A stretch of 64,000 bases of DNA, taken from positions 186,001 to 250,000 of the forward strand of contig JAKLIF010000001.1 in the NCBI GenBank assembly GCA_022709755.1. Reading direction: 5' to 3'. Every line of letters starts with the position of its first letter. The stretch's first letter is position 1. The notes beneath the pieces are model-generated. The model ran no database searches and was not told the origin of the DNA. It worked only from the letters and a program-made list of their open reading frames with translations. Positions 16,298-26,191 of this stretch are shown one piece after another. Source of the DNA: Elusimicrobiota bacterium. GTDB taxonomy: Bacteria > Elusimicrobiota > Elusimicrobia > FEN-1173 > JAKLIF01. A program made the position numbers and the translations under genes.

Positions 16298-16603
16298 TTA
16301 TAAGCCGGGGATCTTGATATCGAGGTTCTTCATCATGTCCATCGCCTGCATGGACGATTTCCGCCGGATTTCTTCTCCCGCTTCGGAGACCAATTCCGAG
16401 AGGGTCTTCTCCAGTTCCCCCTTATGGGCCGGGGAGAGAAGGCTGTCGTCGATGGACAGGGACCGCAACGTGTTGTTCCCGTTCATGGAGAGCCGGATTT
16501 TTCCGTCACGGCTCGTTTTCTCCACCACGATCTCATCCATCATCTTCTGCATCTCCTTGGCTTTCCTTTGGAGTTCCAACAATCCCTTCATCTTGTCGAA
16601 CAT
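16298..16603 (-). CDS. YbaB/EbfC nucleoid-associated protein
   Basis: This is a 101-residue member of the YbaB/EbfC family: MFDKMKGLLELQRKAKEMQK is the helical start, followed by a beta-sheet and SLLSPAHKGELEKTLSELVS. The dimers bind DNA and affect nucleoid structure. The gene is usually next to dnaX-recR, which are not seen here; instead it follows the CCA-adding-type gene after 3 bases. Confidence 0.88.
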   Translation of the reverse strand: MFDKMKGLLELQRKAKEMQKMMDEIVVEKTSRDGKIRLSMNGNNTLRSLSIDDSLLSPAHKGELEKTLSELVSEAGEEIRRKSSMQAMDMMKNLDIKIPGL

Positions 16604-16606
16604 GGG

Positions 16607-18076
16607 TCACGCCTCCTCCGATTCGTGTTTTGCCAGATACCTCTGCGCGAACGCCAGCGCCTCCCGGGGCGTCTTGATCCGCCCCGACGATTGGGATTCC
16701 CGGATGGCGCCGAGCAGCCGCCCGATCAGCGGCCCTTCCGGCAGGCCGAGCTTCTTCATCAGTTCATTCCCATCGATGATCCGGAGGGGGTTGACCACAC
16801 CGGGCCTCATGAAATTCGTCTCCAAGAGTTTTTTGATGGTCAGGAAGACGGGGTCCTTTTGGCGCGCTCTCTGACGGGATGTCAAATAGGTGAAATGGTC
16901 TCCGAGCGCGACCAGCAACAGGTCGACGGCATCGCTCCCCAGGTCCCGATAGAACCGGAACACGGCGCGATCCGACAGGACCGGCTGATGGCCCAGGTTC
17001 CCCGGACGCATGTGTCCCTGGATCATCCGGGACATGGACTGGATCTCGGCGGACGACAGTCTCCAACGGGCCCCGATCTTCCGGGCGATGTTCATCCCGG
17101 TGACCTCATGTCCATAAAAATGGATCTTCTTCCCCTCCCGCGACAGGCTCTCGGGTTTACCCACATCGTGCAGGAGCAACGTCAGTTTCAACAGGGCGTA
17201 CCGGGGAAAACCGGAGCGGTCTTCCTCCAGATGACGTTTCAGGGGCGCCGAAAACTTCGGGAAGTATTCGTCGAGACGCGTCATCAATTCCTCGAAGGAT
17301 TCCAAAGCGTCCAACGTATGGCCCAGAACCCCCCGTTTCCCGTAATAGGCGGGAGCGACCCGGCGGAGCCGTTCCCCTTCGGGCCACAGGACCTTCAGCA
17401 GACCGGCCCGATCCATCCGTCTCCACGTCTCGGCGGCCCGGTCGGACGAGAATATCTTGAACAGTTCGTCCCGGACCCGTTCCGGAGCGCACCGTCCGAT
17501 CAACGTCCTCCGCCGGCGGACGGCCGCCATGGTGGACGGGTCGATCTGAAAGCCGAGCGTGGCCGAAAAACGGAAGGCCCTCAACAGGCGGAGCGGGTCC
17601 TCGAGGAGAACGCGTTCACCCGTCAGGCGGACGACCTTTTTTTTGATGTCTCTCAAACCGCCGAAAGGATCCAAGGTCACTCTGCTCCAGAGCGCCGGTC
17701 CGGCGGCGCCGGCCGGAGCGGAGGAGAGCGGGACGGCCATGGCGTTCACCGAAAAATCCCGGCGACGGAGGTCCTTGTCCATCTCATTCCCCTCGGCTCT
17801 GGAAAAATCGAAGGTGATCGGGCCGCCGGGCCGCTTCCAGACCATCCGGTAAACGCCGCGCTCTCGGTCCAGCGGGAAGGGTTTCACCTTCAACCGGTTC
17901 CCGAGGACGCGGATGGCCCGGAGGGGGTTCCCCGTCGACGCCAGGTCCACGTCTCTCCAGGGACGGCCCAGGAACACATCCCGGACGCAGCCCCCCACCA
18001 ACCAGAGACGGCGGGACTCCTCTTCGCTGAAGGAGTCCCTCAGGAGGGAGACGATCTCGGCGGTTTCAGCGGACAT
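16607..18076 (-). CDS. CCA tRNA nucleotidyltransferase / poly(A) polymerase family
   Basis: The 489-residue class II nucleotidyltransferase has LWLVGGCVRDVFLGRPWRDV with metal-binding D42 and D44, the RRDFSVNAMAV motif, and an HD domain (LLLHDVGKPESLS near residue 305). Enzymes of this group add CCA, or only CC or A, to tRNA 3' ends. Both tRNA genes in the window lack encoded CCA, so such an activity is required. The subtype cannot be told without alignment. It overlaps the acyl-CoA ligase gene by 11 bases. Confidence 0.9.
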   Translation of the reverse strand: MSAETAEIVSLLRDSFSEEESRRLWLVGGCVRDVFLGRPWRDVDLASTGNPLRAIRVLGNRLKVKPFPLDRERGVYRMVWKRPGGPITFDFSRAEGNEMDKDLRRRDFSVNAMAVPLSSAPAGAAGPALWSRVTLDPFGGLRDIKKKVVRLTGERVLLEDPLRLLRAFRFSATLGFQIDPSTMAAVRRRRTLIGRCAPERVRDELFKIFSSDRAAETWRRMDRAGLLKVLWPEGERLRRVAPAYYGKRGVLGHTLDALESFEELMTRLDEYFPKFSAPLKRHLEEDRSGFPRYALLKLTLLLHDVGKPESLSREGKKIHFYGHEVTGMNIARKIGARWRLSSAEIQSMSRMIQGHMRPGNLGHQPVLSDRAVFRFYRDLGSDAVDLLLVALGDHFTYLTSRQRARQKDPVFLTIKKLLETNFMRPGVVNPLRIIDGNELMKKLGLPEGPLIGRLLGAIRESQSSGRIKTPREALAFAQRYLAKHESEEA

Positions 18077-19619
18077 GGAGTATGTTCACCTTCTGCAATT
18101 CTTTTTTCATGACCTTTCCGAGGGCGTTCTTGGGAAGCTCCTTCACGAATTCGATATGGCGCGGACGCTTGTAAGGGGCCAGCTTTTCTCGGCAGAACCG
18201 GTGGATCTCCGGCCGGTCTTCCGGGGCGCCTTCTTTTCCGACGATGAACGCCGCCACCACCTCATCCCCCATGATGTTCTTGATGCCGACCACGGCCACC
18301 TCCTGAACCGACGGGTGGCTGAGGAGGGTCTGTTCGATCTCCTGCGGATAGATGTTCAGCCCCTTTTCGATGATGAGGTCTTTCTTCCTGTCCACGATCG
18401 TCAGGTATCCTTCCCCGTCCAACCGGCCGAGATCGCCGGTCTTCAACCAGCCGTCCCGGGTGAACGACGCGCGGGTTTCCTCCGGATGATTGTAGTAACC
18501 CTTCATCACGTTGTCACCCGACACGCAGATCTCACCGACGGCACCGGGCCCCAGGACCGTCTCCCGCTCGTCGACGATCTGGATCCGGACCCCCGGCAGG
18601 GCGACCCCCACCGTTCCCAATTTCCTCTTCCCGCGCAAAGGATTCAGGCTCACCACGGGGGACGCCTCCGTCAGGCCGTATCCCTCCAGAAGGAGTATCC
18701 CGAACATGTCTTCGAACTTTTCCGAGACCTGGATCGACAGCGCCGCCGCCCCCGAGATGGCCAGCCGGACGGGGTTCAGGAATCTCATCAGGAACGCCCG
18801 CCACCCGCGGACGCGTTGGGCCAGCGTGGCGAACAGCGTCGGAATGGCGACGATGATGGTGACCTTGTGCCGCCAGACGGCTTTCAAGACGGGTTCGAAC
18901 GGCGTGATCGTCTCCATCACCACGATGGTGGATCCCAGACTGAGCGGGATCAGCACGCACACCGTCCAGCAAAAAGAGTGGAACATCGGCAGCAAGCACA
19001 AGAACGTGTCGCGACGGGTCAGATGGACCGCCGCGCAACAGGAAGCCACGTTCGCACAGAAATTCTTATGCGTGAGCATGACGCCCTTCGGAAGGCCCGT
19101 CGTGCCGGCGGTGTAGAGGAGCATGGCGATGTCGTCCGGATGGACGCCGTCGACGGAGAGAGCGGGCGGGACCGGGTCCTCCCACAGCCGGGACAGGGAG
19201 AGCCCGGGGTCCTCACTGTCCCTCACGAAGAGATGGCGGAACGACGGGACGGTGCGGACCGCGGAGCGGACCGGCTCGAGGAACTCCGTCGATGTGAAAC
19301 AGCCGGTCACGCCGGCGTCGGAGAAGATGTAGGCGATGCGATCCGGCTTTTCGAGGAAATTGACGGGGACGGCGCGGGCGCCGAGGCGGCAGAGGGCGAA
19401 GAACGCGACGATGAACTCGGGACAGTTTCGCATCACCAGTCCCATGGCGTCTCCCGATTTCACGCCCAAGAGAGAGAGGTTCTCCGCGCACCGGTCCACG
19501 CGCCGGCCCAGTTCACGGTATGACCAGGACCGGTCTTTGAAAACGACCGCCGTCCGGTCCGGCACTTCGTGCACGCTCCGGCGGAGAAGTTCGTTGAGGT
19601 GATGGAGGGTCTTGGTCAT
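18066..19619 (-). CDS. AMP-binding acyl-CoA ligase
   Basis: The 517-residue ANL-family protein has the P-loop LLYTAGTTGLPKGVMLTHK, GYGLTEASPV, the ribose-binding DGWLKTGDLGRLDGEGYL and the catalytic C-terminal lysine region PKNALGKVMKKEL. It activates a carboxylate with ATP and transfers it to CoA; the best general match is a long-chain fatty-acid CoA ligase. The substrate is not certain. It overlaps the ABC transporter ATPase gene by 4 bases. Confidence 0.88.
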   Translation of the reverse strand: MTKTLHHLNELLRRSVHEVPDRTAVVFKDRSWSYRELGRRVDRCAENLSLLGVKSGDAMGLVMRNCPEFIVAFFALCRLGARAVPVNFLEKPDRIAYIFSDAGVTGCFTSTEFLEPVRSAVRTVPSFRHLFVRDSEDPGLSLSRLWEDPVPPALSVDGVHPDDIAMLLYTAGTTGLPKGVMLTHKNFCANVASCCAAVHLTRRDTFLCLLPMFHSFCWTVCVLIPLSLGSTIVVMETITPFEPVLKAVWRHKVTIIVAIPTLFATLAQRVRGWRAFLMRFLNPVRLAISGAAALSIQVSEKFEDMFGILLLEGYGLTEASPVVSLNPLRGKRKLGTVGVALPGVRIQIVDERETVLGPGAVGEICVSGDNVMKGYYNHPEETRASFTRDGWLKTGDLGRLDGEGYLTIVDRKKDLIIEKGLNIYPQEIEQTLLSHPSVQEVAVVGIKNIMGDEVVAAFIVGKEGAPEDRPEIHRFCREKLAPYKRPRHIEFVKELPKNALGKVMKKELQKVNILHVR

Positions 19620-20416
19620 CGGATGAACCCCGGGACGGCGGCCAGGAGCGTCCGGGTATAATCATGACGCGGAGAATCCAACACGGTGCCGGCGGGCCCC
19701 TCTTCGACCGGGCGGCCCTCCTTCATGACGATCAGGCGGTCCGCCAAATATCCCACGACGGCCAGGTCGTGACTGATCACCAAAAGGGTCAAGGAATACC
19801 TGTCCTTCAGGTCCAGCAACAGGTTGAGGATCTGAGCCTGGATCGACAGATCCAGCGCGGACACCGGCTCGTCGGCCACCAAGACGCGCGGCTCGGCGGC
19901 CAACGCGCGCGCGATGGCGACGCGTTGTTTCTGTCCACCGGACAATTGGTGCGGATAGGACCGGAGGAACTCAGGGGAGAGACCGACCGACGACAGAAGC
20001 ACACCGGCCTCATCTCTCAGCGTCCCGGTGGAGCCTCCCCGCCCTTCCGTCCGCCGGTGTTTGACGTCCAGCGCTTCCGTCAGCAACGTCCGCACGGTCA
20101 ATTTCGGGTTCAAAGAGGACGAGGGATCCTGAAAGATCATCTGGACGTGTCCGGCCCATTGCGCGCGGGAATAGTCCGCGGCGGGCCGTCCCTCCCAAAG
20201 AACGCGCCCCCCGTCCGGAGACAACAGCCCCGTCAATATCTTTGCCAAAGTCGTCTTCCCGCTGCCCGATTCCCCCACCAGCCCCACGGAATCGCCCGCG
20301 TTCAGCGCCAGGGTGACGCGATCGAGCGCGCGGACGGTCCCCCGGCGGCGGCGGAACAGTCCACCCTCGATATGAAAATCCTTGGTGATGTCTTCGGCTT
20401 CAAGGAGTGACGTCAC
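19616..20416 (-). CDS. Dipeptide/oligopeptide ABC transporter ATP-binding protein (DppF/OppF type)
   Basis: Walker A GESGSGKTT, signature LSGGQKQRVAIARALA and Walker B VLVADEP are all present, with the family's FQDPSSSLNP. The GTG start ([10 protein letters not shown]) forms a GTGA overlap with the upstream ATPase gene; a longer upstream reading is not supported. With the next four genes it makes a complete importer of the peptide/nickel/opine family. Confidence 0.92.
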   Translation of the reverse strand: MTSLLEAEDITKDFHIEGGLFRRRRGTVRALDRVTLALNAGDSVGLVGESGSGKTTLAKILTGLLSPDGGRVLWEGRPAADYSRAQWAGHVQMIFQDPSSSLNPKLTVRTLLTEALDVKHRRTEGRGGSTGTLRDEAGVLLSSVGLSPEFLRSYPHQLSGGQKQRVAIARALAAEPRVLVADEPVSALDLSIQAQILNLLLDLKDRYSLTLLVISHDLAVVGYLADRLIVMKEGRPVEEGPAGTVLDSPRHDYTRTLLAAVPGFIR

Positions 20417-21399
20417 GACGCCGGACCTCCGAAAAGATGGCACGCCACCGCCTCGTCCGAGTCCGGTGAAGACCCCATTTTTTTGAGCGGGGGGATCTCC
20501 CGGGAACAAGGGGCGAACACCTTCGCGCATCGGGGATGAAAAGCGCATCCGGAGGGGATCCGGCTCAATTCGGGAGGCTGGCCGGGTAACATGGGGAGTC
20601 GCGACCCCGTCCGACGGATCCGCGGCAAGGATTGGATGAGACCCTGAGTGTAAGGATGTCGGGGGGAGGCCAGGACCGCCGCGGTCTCTCCGCTCTCGAC
20701 GAGCCGGCCGGAATACATGACGGCCAGCCGATGGGAGCGTTCCGCCACCAACCCCAGGTTGTGCGTGATGAGGAGCACGCTCATCCCCAGTTCGTCCTGC
20801 AAGCGGGTCAGCAGGTCCAAAATCTCCTTCTGCACGGTCACGTCCAGCGCGGTGGTCGGCTCGTCGGCGATCAACAGTTTCGGAGACGAGGCGATGGCCA
20901 TGGCGATCATGACGCGTTGCCGTTGTCCGCCGGACAACTGGTGCGGGAAAGAGGAATAGATCCTCGACGGATCCGGAAGGACGACCCGTTCCAAGAGGCT
21001 TTTCACCCGCGCGGGATCCCGTCGGCCCTCATGACATTCCAACACCTCCTCCACCTGCTCTCCGACGGTAAGGACCGGGTTGAGAGAGCTGAACGGGTCC
21101 TGGAAGATCATCGAGATCCGCCCTCCCCGAAGGGAACGGAGACCGTCCGGATCCATCCGGAGGACATCACTCCCGTCGAAGAGAATGCGGCCGCCCCGGA
21201 CGGCGGATTCCCGTTCCGGCAGCAGTCTCAGGATGGACAGAGCCAACGTCGTCTTTCCGCAACCGGATTCACCCACCAAGCTCACCATCTCCCTCTCGCG
21301 CAATTCGAAGGAGACATCCCGGACCACGGGGACCCAGACCCCGTGCTGACGGTAGTCGATGTCGAGATGTTCGATGCGGACAAGCGAATCCCTTGTCAT
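20413..21399 (-). CDS. Dipeptide/oligopeptide ABC transporter ATP-binding protein (DppD/OppD type)
   Basis: The 328-residue protein has Walker [20 protein letters not shown], signature [16 protein letters not shown], Walker B LLIADEP, and the C-terminal oligopeptide-transporter extension with [14 protein letters not shown], whose cysteines bind an iron-sulfur cluster in some members. The ATG overlaps the stop of the permease gene (ATGA). Confidence 0.93.
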   Translation of the reverse strand: MTRDSLVRIEHLDIDYRQHGVWVPVVRDVSFELREREMVSLVGESGCGKTTLALSILRLLPERESAVRGGRILFDGSDVLRMDPDGLRSLRGGRISMIFQDPFSSLNPVLTVGEQVEEVLECHEGRRDPARVKSLLERVVLPDPSRIYSSFPHQLSGGQRQRVMIAMAIASSPKLLIADEPTTALDVTVQKEILDLLTRLQDELGMSVLLITHNLGLVAERSHRLAVMYSGRLVESGETAAVLASPRHPYTQGLIQSLPRIRRTGSRLPMLPGQPPELSRIPSGCAFHPRCAKVFAPCSREIPPLKKMGSSPDSDEAVACHLFGGPAS

Positions 21400-22214
21400 G
21401 ACGACGAACGAGGGTCCAGCAGGTCCCTCAGCCCTTCTCCCAGAAGATTGAACGCCAAAACGGTGACGAGGATGGCCACCCCCGGATACACCGACAGCCA
21501 CCAGGCCATATGGATATAATCCTTCCCGGCCGCGAGCATGTTCCCCCAGGAGGCCGTGGGCGGTTGGACCCCCAATCCGAGAAACGACAGGGCCGATTCG
21601 GTGAGGATGGCCCCCCCCACGCCGAGCGTGGCCGAGACGAGGACGGGCGAGATCACGTTCGGCAGGATATGGACGAGCAGGATGCGCGAGGTCGGCAACC
21701 CGAGCACCCGGGCCCCGAGTATGTATTCCCGTTCCCGGATGCTGAGACATTCGCCCCTCACCAACCGCGTCAATCCCATCCAGGACGTCAGGCCGATGAT
21801 CACCATCACGTTGGCGATGTTCGGTTCCAAAAAAGAGATCACCATCAGGATCAGGAAGATCGTCGGAAAGCACAGCATGATGTCCACTCCCCTCATGATG
21901 AGCGTGTCGACCCACCGCCCCCAATATCCGGAGATCATCCCGAGGACGGTCCCCACGAGGACGGAGATCCCCACCGCGATCACACCCACCAAAAGGGAGA
22001 CCCGCGTGCCATAGACGATGCGGGAATAGACGTCGCGGCCCAGATCGTCGGTGCCGAACAGGTGGGCGCCCGACGGCGGCTGAAGCCGGTGGATCACATC
22101 CTGGGCCAACGGATCGTGCGTGGCCGCCAGAGGCGCCAGAAGCGCGACGACGACGAGACCGGCGATCATCAACAGTCCCGCGAACGCCAGCTTATTCCGG
22201 AGCAGACGTCTCAT
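21396..22214 (-). CDS. Dipeptide/oligopeptide ABC transporter permease (DppC/OppC type)
   Basis: The 272-residue inner-membrane permease begins with a short OppC-type N-terminal helix, then [19 protein letters not shown], which is diagnostic of DppC/OppC. The coupling-helix region [21 protein letters not shown] follows. It has about six membrane segments and pairs with the next gene. Confidence 0.93.
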   Translation of the reverse strand: MRRLLRNKLAFAGLLMIAGLVVVALLAPLAATHDPLAQDVIHRLQPPSGAHLFGTDDLGRDVYSRIVYGTRVSLLVGVIAVGISVLVGTVLGMISGYWGRWVDTLIMRGVDIMLCFPTIFLILMVISFLEPNIANVMVIIGLTSWMGLTRLVRGECLSIREREYILGARVLGLPTSRILLVHILPNVISPVLVSATLGVGGAILTESALSFLGLGVQPPTASWGNMLAAGKDYIHMAWWLSVYPGVAILVTVLAFNLLGEGLRDLLDPRSSS

Positions 22215-23185
22215 TTGGAATGCCTGATCCGGGGATCGACGTACCCGTACGCGACGTCCGCCAGAAAGTTCCCAAGGAGGGTCAACAGGGCGGCGATGAC
22301 GCCGACCCCCATGACGACGGGATAATCGCGGGCCATGATGGCCTCGAACCCGAGCCGGCCCATGCCGGGATAGGCGAAGATGGTCTCGAAGATGAAACTG
22401 CCGCCGATCAGTTCCGGCAGATAGAGTCCCAACAGGGTGACGACCGGGATCAGGGCGTTGCGCAGGGCGTGCCGATAGATCACCGTCGATTCCGGAAGGC
22501 CCTTCGCGCGGGCCGTCCGCACGTAATCCTGTCGGATGACCTCCAACAATCCGTTCCGCATGTATCTCGACAGGCCCGCCAGGCCCGTGAACGCGGACAC
22601 CGTCACGGGCAGGACCAAGTGGCGCGCCACATCCGCCATCCGCCCGAACCAGGACAGTTCGTCATAGTTCAGTGAGCGGAGCCCCGAGATCGGCAGCCAA
22701 CCCAGCTTCAGCCCGAAGGCGATCATCATCAGCAGCGCCAGCCACACCGTCGGGATGGAGAACCCGATGAAGACGAAGACGGTCATCCCCTTGTCGAAGA
22801 ACGAATTCTGCCTCACCGCCGAGGCCACGCCGATCGGGATCGCCACCACGAAGATCAGCAGGAGAGACAACACGTTCAGGAGCAAGGTGGCGGGAAGCCG
22901 TTCCAGGATCTTCCGGGAGACGGAACGGTCGTCCTTGAAAGATCGGCCGAAATCGAGTCGGACGAACCGTTTCAGCCACAGACCGTATTGGACGTACCAC
23001 GGCTTGTCCAACCCGTAGAGCCGGACGAGTTTCTGCTTCGATTCGGCGGACATCTTCACGTTCATGTCGGTCATGACGTCGACGGGTTTCCCCGGCGCCA
23101 GTTGCATGACACCGAACGTCACGAAGGTGATCCCCCACAAGAGCGGGACCATGAGGAACAATCGCCTGAAGAAATATCCGGTCAT
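22211..23185 (-). CDS. Dipeptide/oligopeptide ABC transporter permease (DppB/OppB type)
   Basis: The 324-residue permease starts [20 protein letters not shown] and has [33 protein letters not shown] and [20 protein letters not shown], all typical of DppB/OppB. Six membrane segments are expected. It overlaps the DppC-type gene by 4 bases and follows the binding-protein gene after 3 bases. Confidence 0.93.
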   Translation of the reverse strand: MTGYFFRRLFLMVPLLWGITFVTFGVMQLAPGKPVDVMTDMNVKMSAESKQKLVRLYGLDKPWYVQYGLWLKRFVRLDFGRSFKDDRSVSRKILERLPATLLLNVLSLLLIFVVAIPIGVASAVRQNSFFDKGMTVFVFIGFSIPTVWLALLMMIAFGLKLGWLPISGLRSLNYDELSWFGRMADVARHLVLPVTVSAFTGLAGLSRYMRNGLLEVIRQDYVRTARAKGLPESTVIYRHALRNALIPVVTLLGLYLPELIGGSFIFETIFAYPGMGRLGFEAIMARDYPVVMGVGVIAALLTLLGNFLADVAYGYVDPRIRHSK

Positions 23186-23188
23186 CGG

Positions 23189-24841
23189 CTATCCCTGGGA
23201 CGCATACTGATATTTCTGGATCTCTTTCGGCACGAACCATTCCCGGAAGTTCCAGCCCAACCCGGCCGGAGCCACCCGGGGTCCCCGGACCCGTTTATGG
23301 ACGGTCGGAAGGGATTCCGGATAATACAGGAAGATATAGGGCAGATCGTCGGCCAGGATGGAGTGGATCTCGCGGTAGATCTGTTTCCGCTGTCCCTGGT
23401 CGAAGATCCGTCGGCCTTTTTCCAGGAGCTCGTCGACGCGCGGGTTCACGTAATCCACGAAATTATATTGTCCCTCCCCGCGCTGGCTGGAATGCCAGAT
23501 GCCGTATTGGTCGGGGTCGCGCGACAGGTTCCAGCCGAGGATCACGGCGTCGAAGTTCTTCTTGTCGACGTAATTATGCAGGAACGACGACCATTCGAGC
23601 ACCCGCAGGTTCATCTTGATCCCGATGCGGCTGAAGTGGCTCTGGAGGATGATGGCGGAAAGCTCACGGAGCTTGTTGCCCTGGTTGGTGATGAGAGTGA
23701 ACTCGAACGGACGCCCCTCTTTCTCAAGGATCCCGTCACCGTCGCCGTCTTTCCAACCGGCCTCCGCCAGGAGCGCCTTCGCCTTGTCGTCGGACGGTTC
23801 GTAGTCCCTCACCGATTCGTTGAACGCCCATGACGTGGGCGGATAGGGGCCCGTGGCGGGACGGCCGAACCCGAGGAGGACGCCGTCGATGATCTCGTCC
23901 TTCCGGATGGCGTGGGCCAGCGCCTTGCGGACCCTCTTGTCATTGAACAACGGGCTGTTCAGGTTGAAGGCGAAATAAGTATAGGAGAAGGCGGGATACC
24001 GGAACTTGTTGTAGTTCCTGAAGAATTCGGGATAGGCGCGGTATTGGTCCGGCGTCAGACCCATCATGTCGATGTTCTCCTGACGGAGTTCCAAGAACTG
24101 CACCGCCAGGTCCGGGATGATGCGGAATATGTAACGGCGCAAAAAAGGCGGCCCCTCGAAATAGTCCGGGTTCGCGGTCAGCACGATCTTCTCGTCCGTC
24201 CGCCACTCGGTGAACCTGTAGGGACCGGTGCCGATCGGGGCGCGGTTGGCCGGATGTTTGTTGAAATCGGATCCCTCCGGGGCGTCCTCGAAGACGTGCC
24301 GGGGGATGATGCCCATCCCCCAGGATTCCAGGGCGGGAGCGAACGGCGTCTTGTATCTCACGCGGACGGTCAGCGCGTCCGGCGCCTCGACGGATGCGAC
24401 CATCTGGAAATCGGAACCGTAAGGAGTCTTGACCTGGGGATCGACCAGACGGTCATAGGTGTATTTGACGTCGGCCGAGGTGAAGGGCTCGCCGTCGTGC
24501 CACCGGACGTCCTTCCGGAGATGGAAGAGGATCTCGAGTCCGCCGTTCCTCACTTCCCAGCTCTCGGCCAATTCGCCGACCAGCTTCAGATCCTTGTCGT
24601 ATTTCACCAACCCGTTATAGACCAGGGAGCAGATCCCGCCCGACGACGAATCGCTGGCCAGGAGCGGGTTCAAGTAAGAGGCGTCTCCGAGAGAGGCCTC
24701 CACGAACGCGTCGCCGGACGACGGCGGAGAGTCCGCGGCGATGCCGTCGAGAGGCCGGGTCTCTTTCCGGCAGGAACAGAGGAGCACCATTCCGGCCAGC
24801 GCGATCCAGATCCTATTTCTTGCGGGAACAGACAGAAGCAC
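23189..24841 (-). CDS. Peptide ABC transporter substrate-binding lipoprotein (SBP family 5)
   Basis: The 550-residue protein has a lipoprotein signal (LAGMVLLCSC) and the SBP_bac_5 fold: ASYLNPLLASDSSSGGICSL, LRKDVRWHDGEPFTSADVKY, and GTGPYRFTEWRTDEKI. It captures the substrate outside the inner membrane for the transporter encoded next to it. The start is a GTG with no clear ribosome site. It sits between the transporter and the M16 peptidase genes, which suggests linked peptide breakdown and uptake (inference). Confidence 0.92.
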   Translation of the reverse strand: MLLSVPARNRIWIALAGMVLLCSCRKETRPLDGIAADSPPSSGDAFVEASLGDASYLNPLLASDSSSGGICSLVYNGLVKYDKDLKLVGELAESWEVRNGGLEILFHLRKDVRWHDGEPFTSADVKYTYDRLVDPQVKTPYGSDFQMVASVEAPDALTVRVRYKTPFAPALESWGMGIIPRHVFEDAPEGSDFNKHPANRAPIGTGPYRFTEWRTDEKIVLTANPDYFEGPPFLRRYIFRIIPDLAVQFLELRQENIDMMGLTPDQYRAYPEFFRNYNKFRYPAFSYTYFAFNLNSPLFNDKRVRKALAHAIRKDEIIDGVLLGFGRPATGPYPPTSWAFNESVRDYEPSDDKAKALLAEAGWKDGDGDGILEKEGRPFEFTLITNQGNKLRELSAIILQSHFSRIGIKMNLRVLEWSSFLHNYVDKKNFDAVILGWNLSRDPDQYGIWHSSQRGEGQYNFVDYVNPRVDELLEKGRRIFDQGQRKQIYREIHSILADDLPYIFLYYPESLPTVHKRVRGPRVAPAGLGWNFREWFVPKEIQKYQYASQG

Positions 24842-24850
24842 GTCGGGAGG

Positions 24851-26179
24851 TCAGGGAGACCGGGGGTTATTTTTAGAGGGAGGATGGATCCGCACGACCA
24901 CGGGGGGCTGAGAGAAAAGCCGTTGGGCCGTGCGCCGCACGTCTTCCGACGTGACGGCGTCCACATCCTGCAGATAGGTCTTGTCGTAGGAATGCCCGCG
25001 CCCCAACGTCTCCCACCAGGCGGTATACCATCCCACGCGTTCGTTGGTCTGGTGGTCCATCATGTAGTGCCCCCTCACGTAACGCTTGGACTCCCGCAAC
25101 TTCTGATCGGAGACCGGGGTCTGCGAGAAATCCCGGAGGAGGGCCCTCATCTTCGATTCGACCTCGGGCATTTTCGATTCATCGGTGCCGGCGTAAAGGA
25201 CGAAAGCGCTGCCGTATTTCCTCGACGGATAAAAGGAGGACACCTCGTAGGCCAAACCGGAGGTTTCCCGGATGGACTGGAAGAGCGGGGAGCTCATCCC
25301 CCCGCCGAGGAGGGTGTTGAGCGTTTTAATGGCGGCGTAATCCCGGCCCGAGACCGCGTCCGCGGGATAGGCCATCATCAGATAAGCCTGCTCGAAAGAC
25401 CGAGTCTCGTCGACCGGCTGTTCCTGCCGCTGGGGGACCAGCTCTTTCTGCGCGGAAGGATCCCAGCCATCCCCGGTCCACCGGCCGAGGCATGTCGCGA
25501 GCAGATCCGTCACGTCCTTTTCGGGCAACGACCCGACCGTGACCAGGACGGCCCCCCGGGGACGGATGACCTTGGAATGCCACCGAGACAGATCGTCCCG
25601 TTCCATCCGGCCGACGGTCTCCTCGGTCCCGCCGGCGGGCTGACCATACGGATGGGACCCGAAGAGTTCCCCCTGCAACCGCTCGAACGCGACGGTGAAG
25701 ATGTGTTCTTTCTTGGCCTTGATGTCGTTGAGCTGGGCTTCTTTCTCCTTTTCGAATTCTTCCGCGGGGAAGGAGGGGTTCAGGAGGATGTCTGAAAAAA
25801 TCGTGAACGCCCGGGGAAAACGGTCCGCCACCACCTGGCCGCTGAAACTGATGTAATCTTCCTCGGCATCGCCGCCGAACATGAATCCCAGGGATTCCGT
25901 CTCTTCGGCGATCTGCCGGAACGTGCGGGAGGTCGTCCCCTTGAACATCACGGAGACCATCAGGTGGGAGAGGCCGGCCCGCGCGGGGTCTTCCTGGAGG
26001 ATGCCGCCCGGGATGAACAACTGAAATGCGACGATCTGGTTATGGCGGACCGGACGGTGGATCCAGGTCAGGCCGTTCTCCAACCGGGTCACCCGGACAT
26101 CGGAAGAATCAGCGTTGACGGTCATGGCCATCAGCCCCCCCATCAGGATCATGCCCGCCGCGGCGAAAGAACATCTCAT
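24851..26179 (-). CDS. M16-family peptidase homologue without zinc site
   Basis: A signal peptide (MRCSFAAAGMILMGGLMAMT) precedes an M16-type two-domain protein. The position of the zinc motif HxxEH reads SHLMVSVMF, so the catalytic Glu and second His are lost, while the fold motifs (LLGGGMSSPLFQSIRETSGLAYEVSSF) are kept. In M16B pairs the inactive subunit completes the chamber of the active one. The active partner is the next upstream gene, 12 bases away. The gene looks intact, not decayed. Confidence 0.85.
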   Translation of the reverse strand: MRCSFAAAGMILMGGLMAMTVNADSSDVRVTRLENGLTWIHRPVRHNQIVAFQLFIPGGILQEDPARAGLSHLMVSVMFKGTTSRTFRQIAEETESLGFMFGGDAEEDYISFSGQVVADRFPRAFTIFSDILLNPSFPAEEFEKEKEAQLNDIKAKKEHIFTVAFERLQGELFGSHPYGQPAGGTEETVGRMERDDLSRWHSKVIRPRGAVLVTVGSLPEKDVTDLLATCLGRWTGDGWDPSAQKELVPQRQEQPVDETRSFEQAYLMMAYPADAVSGRDYAAIKTLNTLLGGGMSSPLFQSIRETSGLAYEVSSFYPSRKYGSAFVLYAGTDESKMPEVESKMRALLRDFSQTPVSDQKLRESKRYVRGHYMMDHQTNERVGWYTAWWETLGRGHSYDKTYLQDVDAVTSEDVRRTAQRLFSQPPVVVRIHPPSKNNPRSP

Positions 26180-26191
26180 CCCGCTCGTCCG

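Noticed and set aside
24851-26179. Pseudogene of an M16 peptidase because the zinc motif is lost
   Set aside because: The reading frame is full length with conserved second-domain motifs, and inactive M16B partners of active subunits are a known arrangement.
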